From assembly GCA_943326825.2 (NCBI GenBank), contig CALPUT020000087.1, positions 1 to 8,905 of the forward strand: a stretch of DNA of 8,905 nt. Direction: 5' to 3'. Origin of the DNA: Chryseobacterium gleum (GTDB taxonomy: Bacteria > Bacteroidota > Bacteroidia > Flavobacteriales_D > Crocinitomicaceae). Positions 6,232-8,905 of this stretch are shown here, piece after piece. The notes below the pieces were generated by a model. It did not search any database and was not told the DNA's origin. It worked only from the letters and a program-made list of their open reading frames with translations. Positions within the stretch are counted from its first letter, which is position 1. Every line of letters begins with the position of its first letter. The position numbers and the translations under genes are program-made.

Positions 6232-7271
6232 TGTTGGATAAAGATTTAGATTTAATCGAAAACGAGGAGAACGAAGAAGAAGAATTATTTGAACATTATC
6301 GTTTCAAAGTTGATTTAGGACAAGAAGTTCTCAGAATTGACAAGTTTTTATTAGACAGACTTCCAAATACTTCTAGGAACAAAATTCAAGCAGCAGCAAA
6401 AAATGGAAACATTGTAGTAAATGGTGTAACTGTTAAACCAAATTATCGTGTAAAACCAAAAGATGATGTTGCAATTGTGTTGCCTTATCCAGTTCGTGAA
6501 ATAGAATTAATTGCACAAGATATTCCGATTCAAATTGTATACGAAGACGATTCTTTTGTTATTGTAAATAAGCCTTCAAATATGGTAGTTCATCCTGGAT
6601 ATGGAAATTATACAGGGACTTTAGTTAATGCACTTGTTTATCATTTTGATAATCTTCCATCAAGAATTCATGATTACTTTGGTCGTCCTGGATTAGTTCA
6701 TCGACTTGATAAGAATACTACTGGAATTATGGTTATTGCTAAAACGGAATTTGCATTAACGAATTTAGCAAAGCAATTTTATGATCGTACTACAGAAAGG
6801 AGATATCATGCTTTAGTTTGGGGGGATGTTGAAGAGGATGGAACGATCACAGGTCATATTGGGAGATCAATAAAAAACAGAAAAGTAATGGATGTTTTTC
6901 CTGAAGGAGTTTATGGAAAACATGCAGTCACACATTATAAAGTTTTAGAACGCTTTGGATTAGTTACCTTAGTTGAATGTAAGTTGGAGACAGGAAGAAC
7001 ACATCAAATTAGGGCTCATTTTAAATCTATAGGACATCCATTATTCAATGATAATGAATATGGAGGAGATAGAATTGTGCGAGGAACTTCTAATTCTAAA
7101 TATAAAAAGTTTATTGATAATTGTTTTGAGCTTATTCCAGGTCAAGCATTACATGCAAAAACATTAGGACTAACACATCCAATTTCCAATGAATTTATGC
7201 AATTTGATTCAGAATTAGTTACAGGATTCCAAGATATTCTAAATAAATGGAGGAAATATGTTCAAGAATAA
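6231..7271 (+). CDS. rluD: RluD-family large-subunit rRNA pseudouridine synthase
   Basis: The 346-residue enzyme isomerises uridine to pseudouridine in RNA; E. coli RluD acts on helix 69 of 23S rRNA. An acidic N-terminal tail (about 1-20, rich in Glu) precedes an S4 RNA-binding domain at about 34-85 (LRIDKFLLDRLPNTSRNKIQ). The catalytic domain follows, with VNKPSNMVVHPG at 112-123, the active-site motif HRLDKNTTG at 157-165 (catalytic Asp160), the ETGRTHQIRAH motif at 253-263, and HPLFNDNEYGG. All key residues are intact and the length is normal. Its ATG overlaps the upstream TAA by one base (TAATG), predicting translational coupling to the T9SS cargo gene. No other convincing start exists nearby. 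Bacteroidota often carry several RluA/RluD-like paralogues, so the exact RNA target is inferred from family similarity rather than shown. Confidence 0.94.
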   Translation: MLDKDLDLIENEENEEEELFEHYRFKVDLGQEVLRIDKFLLDRLPNTSRNKIQAAAKNGNIVVNGVTVKPNYRVKPKDDVAIVLPYPVREIELIAQDIPIQIVYEDDSFVIVNKPSNMVVHPGYGNYTGTLVNALVYHFDNLPSRIHDYFGRPGLVHRLDKNTTGIMVIAKTEFALTNLAKQFYDRTTERRYHALVWGDVEEDGTITGHIGRSIKNRKVMDVFPEGVYGKHAVTHYKVLERFGLVTLVECKLETGRTHQIRAHFKSIGHPLFNDNEYGGDRIVRGTSNSKYKKFIDNCFELIPGQALHAKTLGLTHPISNEFMQFDSELVTGFQDILNKWRKYVQE

Positions 7272-7321
7272 ATCTGTAAAAAGGATCTTCCACTTATTTT
7301 GTTGTTAAATTATTAAAGTAA

Positions 7322-7341
7322 AGTGTTTTTGTGAAAACACT
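7322..7341. repeat. Perfect 8-bp hairpin downstream of rluD
   Basis: AGTGTTTT (7322-7329) and AAAACACT (7334-7341) are perfect reverse complements around a TGTG loop, 50 bp after the rluD stop. No T-run follows on either strand, so it is not a standard intrinsic terminator. It may instead be an mRNA 3' end stabiliser or an operator for the next gene. Confidence 0.5.
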
Positions 7342-7351
7342 AGGGAAATAG

Positions 7352-7379
7352 ATTAATTAGGATTTTGAATTAATTTTTT
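7352..7379 (+). terminator. Weak AT-only terminator-like hairpin after rluD
   Basis: ATTAATT (7352-7358) pairs perfectly with AATTAAT (7368-7374) around a 9-nt loop, followed by six T ending at 7379. The stem has no G-C pair, so termination would be weak alone; the stronger hairpin 10 bp upstream might act with it. No other terminator is visible for the unit ending with rluD. The whole gap 7272-7442 holds no exact TAnnTTTG element, so the promoter of the next gene is not located. Confidence 0.3.
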
Positions 7380-7442
7380 ATTTTGAAATTTGATATTTTT
7401 TTGTTTTCTTCGCGATTGAATTTTTTAAATAATGCTAAAATT

Positions 7443-8905
7443 ATGAAATTAATTATTCCCATAGCACTTTTATTAGTTGCTTTTGTATCTACAAGATGCT
7501 CTCAAAAGCAATTGATTGAAGCTGAAAACTCTTACAAAGGGCAACAATATTGTGAAGGTGCAGATAAGTTTAAAGTAGCCTACACAAAATTAGGCTCTAA
7601 GGGAGAGAAAGCAAAGAAAATAAAAGGTGAAATGGCTTTTAAGACTGCAGAGAGCTATAGACTTTCAATGTCATATAAAGATGCAAATGAATGGTATGAC
7701 AGAGCTATTATGCTAGACTATTATTCAGTTAATCCAGAAGTTTATTTTTACAATGGACAAATGTTTCAGATGATGGGACAACTGGATAAAGCTATGAAAA
7801 ATTTCGAAGAATATAAAAAGTTAGCTTCTAATGATTCGAGAGTCGATGCTTTAATTCAGTCTTGTAAGTCTTTTGAAGAAATGAAAGCAGATAAATCTAG
7901 ATATGTTGTTGAAAATCAGTCGACACTGAATGCAAAAGAATACGACATGGCTCCTATGTTTGGAGATTCTAAAGATTCTAAATTGTATTTTTCGTCATCT
8001 AGAAATGGTGGTTTTAGTGATGAAAAAGATCCAAGAACATGTGAGTCATATATGGATCTTTGGTTTGCTTCTATTGATGCTAAAGGTAATTGGGCTGAGC
8101 CAAAATTAGTTATTGGTGAAGGAATCAATACAGAAGATAATGAAGGGACTGTTTGTTTTGATAGTAGAAAGAAAATGATGTTTTTTACAAGATGTCCTAA
8201 TGTTAAAAAGAAAAATTTGGGTTGTGACATCTGGATGGCTGAGTCTAAAGGTAAGGATGAATGGGGAGATATTAAAAAGCTTGAGTTAAAAGCAAGTGAT
8301 AGTATAACAGTTGGTCATCCATGTGTTTCTGAGGATGGAAAATATCTTATTTTCGTTTCAGATATGCCAGGTGGATTCGGAGGAAAAGATTTATGGTTTA
8401 CAACCTATGATAAGAAAGCTGATAAATGGTCTGCTCCAGCTAATTTAGGTAAAGAAATTAATACTTCAGGAAACGAATTATTTCCAACATTTGCTAAAAA
8501 CGGTGATTTGATTTATTCAACAGATGGAATGATTGGTTTAGGAGGTTTAGATTTGTTCAGAGCTAAGAAAACAGGAAATGAATTTAAGTGGGAAAACCCT
8601 ACAAATATTGGCTATCCTATCAATTCTGAAACAGATGATTACGCTTTAATTGAATTGACTGATAAAAAAGGATTTTTTACATCTGATAGAAAAGGTTCAA
8701 ATGGAACAAAACCAGATATTTATTCATATGATTTACCACCAAATTTATTTGATTTAAAAGTTGTTGTTTCTGAAATTGCAAATAAAGATCAAAAAATTGA
8801 AGGTGTCAATGTTACTATCAAAGGTTCAGATAAATCTTCTTGGACAGGAAAAACAAATAAAGAGGGTTTTGTTGCTTGGGATAAAAAACCGTCAGGTGAA
8901 AGATA
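7443..8905 (+). CDS. PorE-like TPR/PD40-propeller envelope lipoprotein, N-terminal part (3' end outside window)
   Basis: The frame stays open to the window edge, giving 487 residues. An N-terminal hydrophobic leader ends at Cys19, a probable lipoprotein cysteine, though the -1 residue is Arg. Residues ~23-150 are helical and TPR-like (AENSYKGQQYCEGADKF, AESYRLSMSYKDANEWY and YFYNGQMFQMMGQLDKA in succession). Five PD40/WD40-like blades follow at about 180-432, marked by LYFSSSRNGG, MMFFTRC, YLIFVSDMPGGFGGKDLW, LIYSTDGMIGLGGLDLF and GFFTSDRKGSNGTKPDIYSY. From ~438 a carboxypeptidase-regulatory-like beta-sandwich begins. This order matches PorE, the T9SS component that ends in a peptidoglycan-binding OmpA-like domain, expected just beyond the window. 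Paralogues with the same architecture are common in Flavobacteriales, some beside PorP/SprF genes, so I do not assign the symbol. The ATG at 7443 is chosen because it begins the signal sequence. Several propeller cysteines could form disulfides. Confidence 0.87.
   Translation, partial: MKLIIPIALLLVAFVSTRCSQKQLIEAENSYKGQQYCEGADKFKVAYTKLGSKGEKAKKIKGEMAFKTAESYRLSMSYKDANEWYDRAIMLDYYSVNPEVYFYNGQMFQMMGQLDKAMKNFEEYKKLASNDSRVDALIQSCKSFEEMKADKSRYVVENQSTLNAKEYDMAPMFGDSKDSKLYFSSSRNGGFSDEKDPRTCESYMDLWFASIDAKGNWAEPKLVIGEGINTEDNEGTVCFDSRKKMMFFTRCPNVKKKNLGCDIWMAESKGKDEWGDIKKLELKASDSITVGHPCVSEDGKYLIFVSDMPGGFGGKDLWFTTYDKKADKWSAPANLGKEINTSGNELFPTFAKNGDLIYSTDGMIGLGGLDLFRAKKTGNEFKWENPTNIGYPINSETDDYALIELTDKKGFFTSDRKGSNGTKPDIYSYDLPPNLFDLKVVVSEIANKDQKIEGVNVTIKGSDKSSWTGKTNKEGFVAWDKKPSGER

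Noticed and set aside
7291..7440. Bacteroidota -7 promoter for the PorE-like gene
   Set aside because: Several TATTTTG and ATTTTG stretches resemble TAnnTTTG, but all have wrong spacing or a mismatch, so none was listed as a promoter.
7916..8230. Minus-strand open frame of 104 codons
   Set aside because: It is antisense to the PD40 blades of the PorE-like protein, whose repeated motifs are clear on the plus strand.
1..8905. Mobile element, phage, CRISPR, toxin-antitoxin or defence genes
   Set aside because: No transposase, integrase, direct-repeat array or small paired genes were seen. Every large frame is accounted for by envelope or housekeeping families with uniform AT-rich coding.

Overview
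The window looks like a chromosomal segment from a member of the Bacteroidota, most likely Flavobacteriales. It is visibly AT-rich, start codons lack Shine-Dalgarno sequences, and several genes belong to families typical of that phylum: a type IX secretion (T9SS) type A sorting domain, a TPR/PD40 PorE-like lipoprotein, a DUF2279 protein and a kinase-free PASTA protein. One upstream site matches the Bacteroidota -7 promoter element TAnnTTTG. I see no tRNA, rRNA, CRISPR array, insertion sequence, integrase or other sign of recent transfer. Genes fill nearly the whole window, and no gap exceeds about 170 bp.

Layout. (1) Positions 1-1301, plus strand: the 3' part of rfbB (dTDP-glucose 4,6-dehydratase), then, 12 bp later, a PHP-type CpsB/YwqE-like tyrosine-protein phosphatase. 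This resembles the end of a surface-polysaccharide operon whose other genes lie upstream of the window. (2) Positions 1305-2207, minus strand: a DUF2279 envelope protein, convergent with the phosphatase and with only 3 bp between the stop codons. (3) Positions 2208-2345: a divergent AT-rich intergenic region with two inverted repeats. One is a perfect 14-bp palindrome ending 2 bp before the next start codon. (4) Positions 2346-3047, plus strand: a LOG-family (TIGR00730) nucleotide phosphoribohydrolase, closed by a clear intrinsic terminator at 3071-3109. (5) Positions 3169-7271, plus strand: a three-gene unit with a likely promoter at 3139-3146. It holds a membrane-anchored triple-PASTA protein, a 742-residue T9SS-exported surface protein of unknown function and an RluD-family pseudouridine synthase. 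The last two overlap by one base (TAATG). (6) Positions 7272-7442: a 171-bp gap with two hairpins. (7) From 7443 to the window end, plus strand: the N-terminal 487 residues of a PorE-like TPR/five-blade propeller/carboxypeptidase-regulatory-like protein, cut off before the expected OmpA-like domain.

Working together. The common theme is the cell envelope: polysaccharide precursor synthesis and control (rfbB, phosphatase), peptidoglycan-facing proteins (PASTA, PorE-like) and a T9SS cargo. The LOG enzyme and RluD are housekeeping genes. I did not find a clear undescribed system. The points most worth checking are the translational coupling of an exported surface protein to an rRNA modification enzyme, the palindrome abutting the LOG start, a CxxC motif in the third PASTA repeat, and the atypical lipobox and clustered cysteines of the PorE-like protein.
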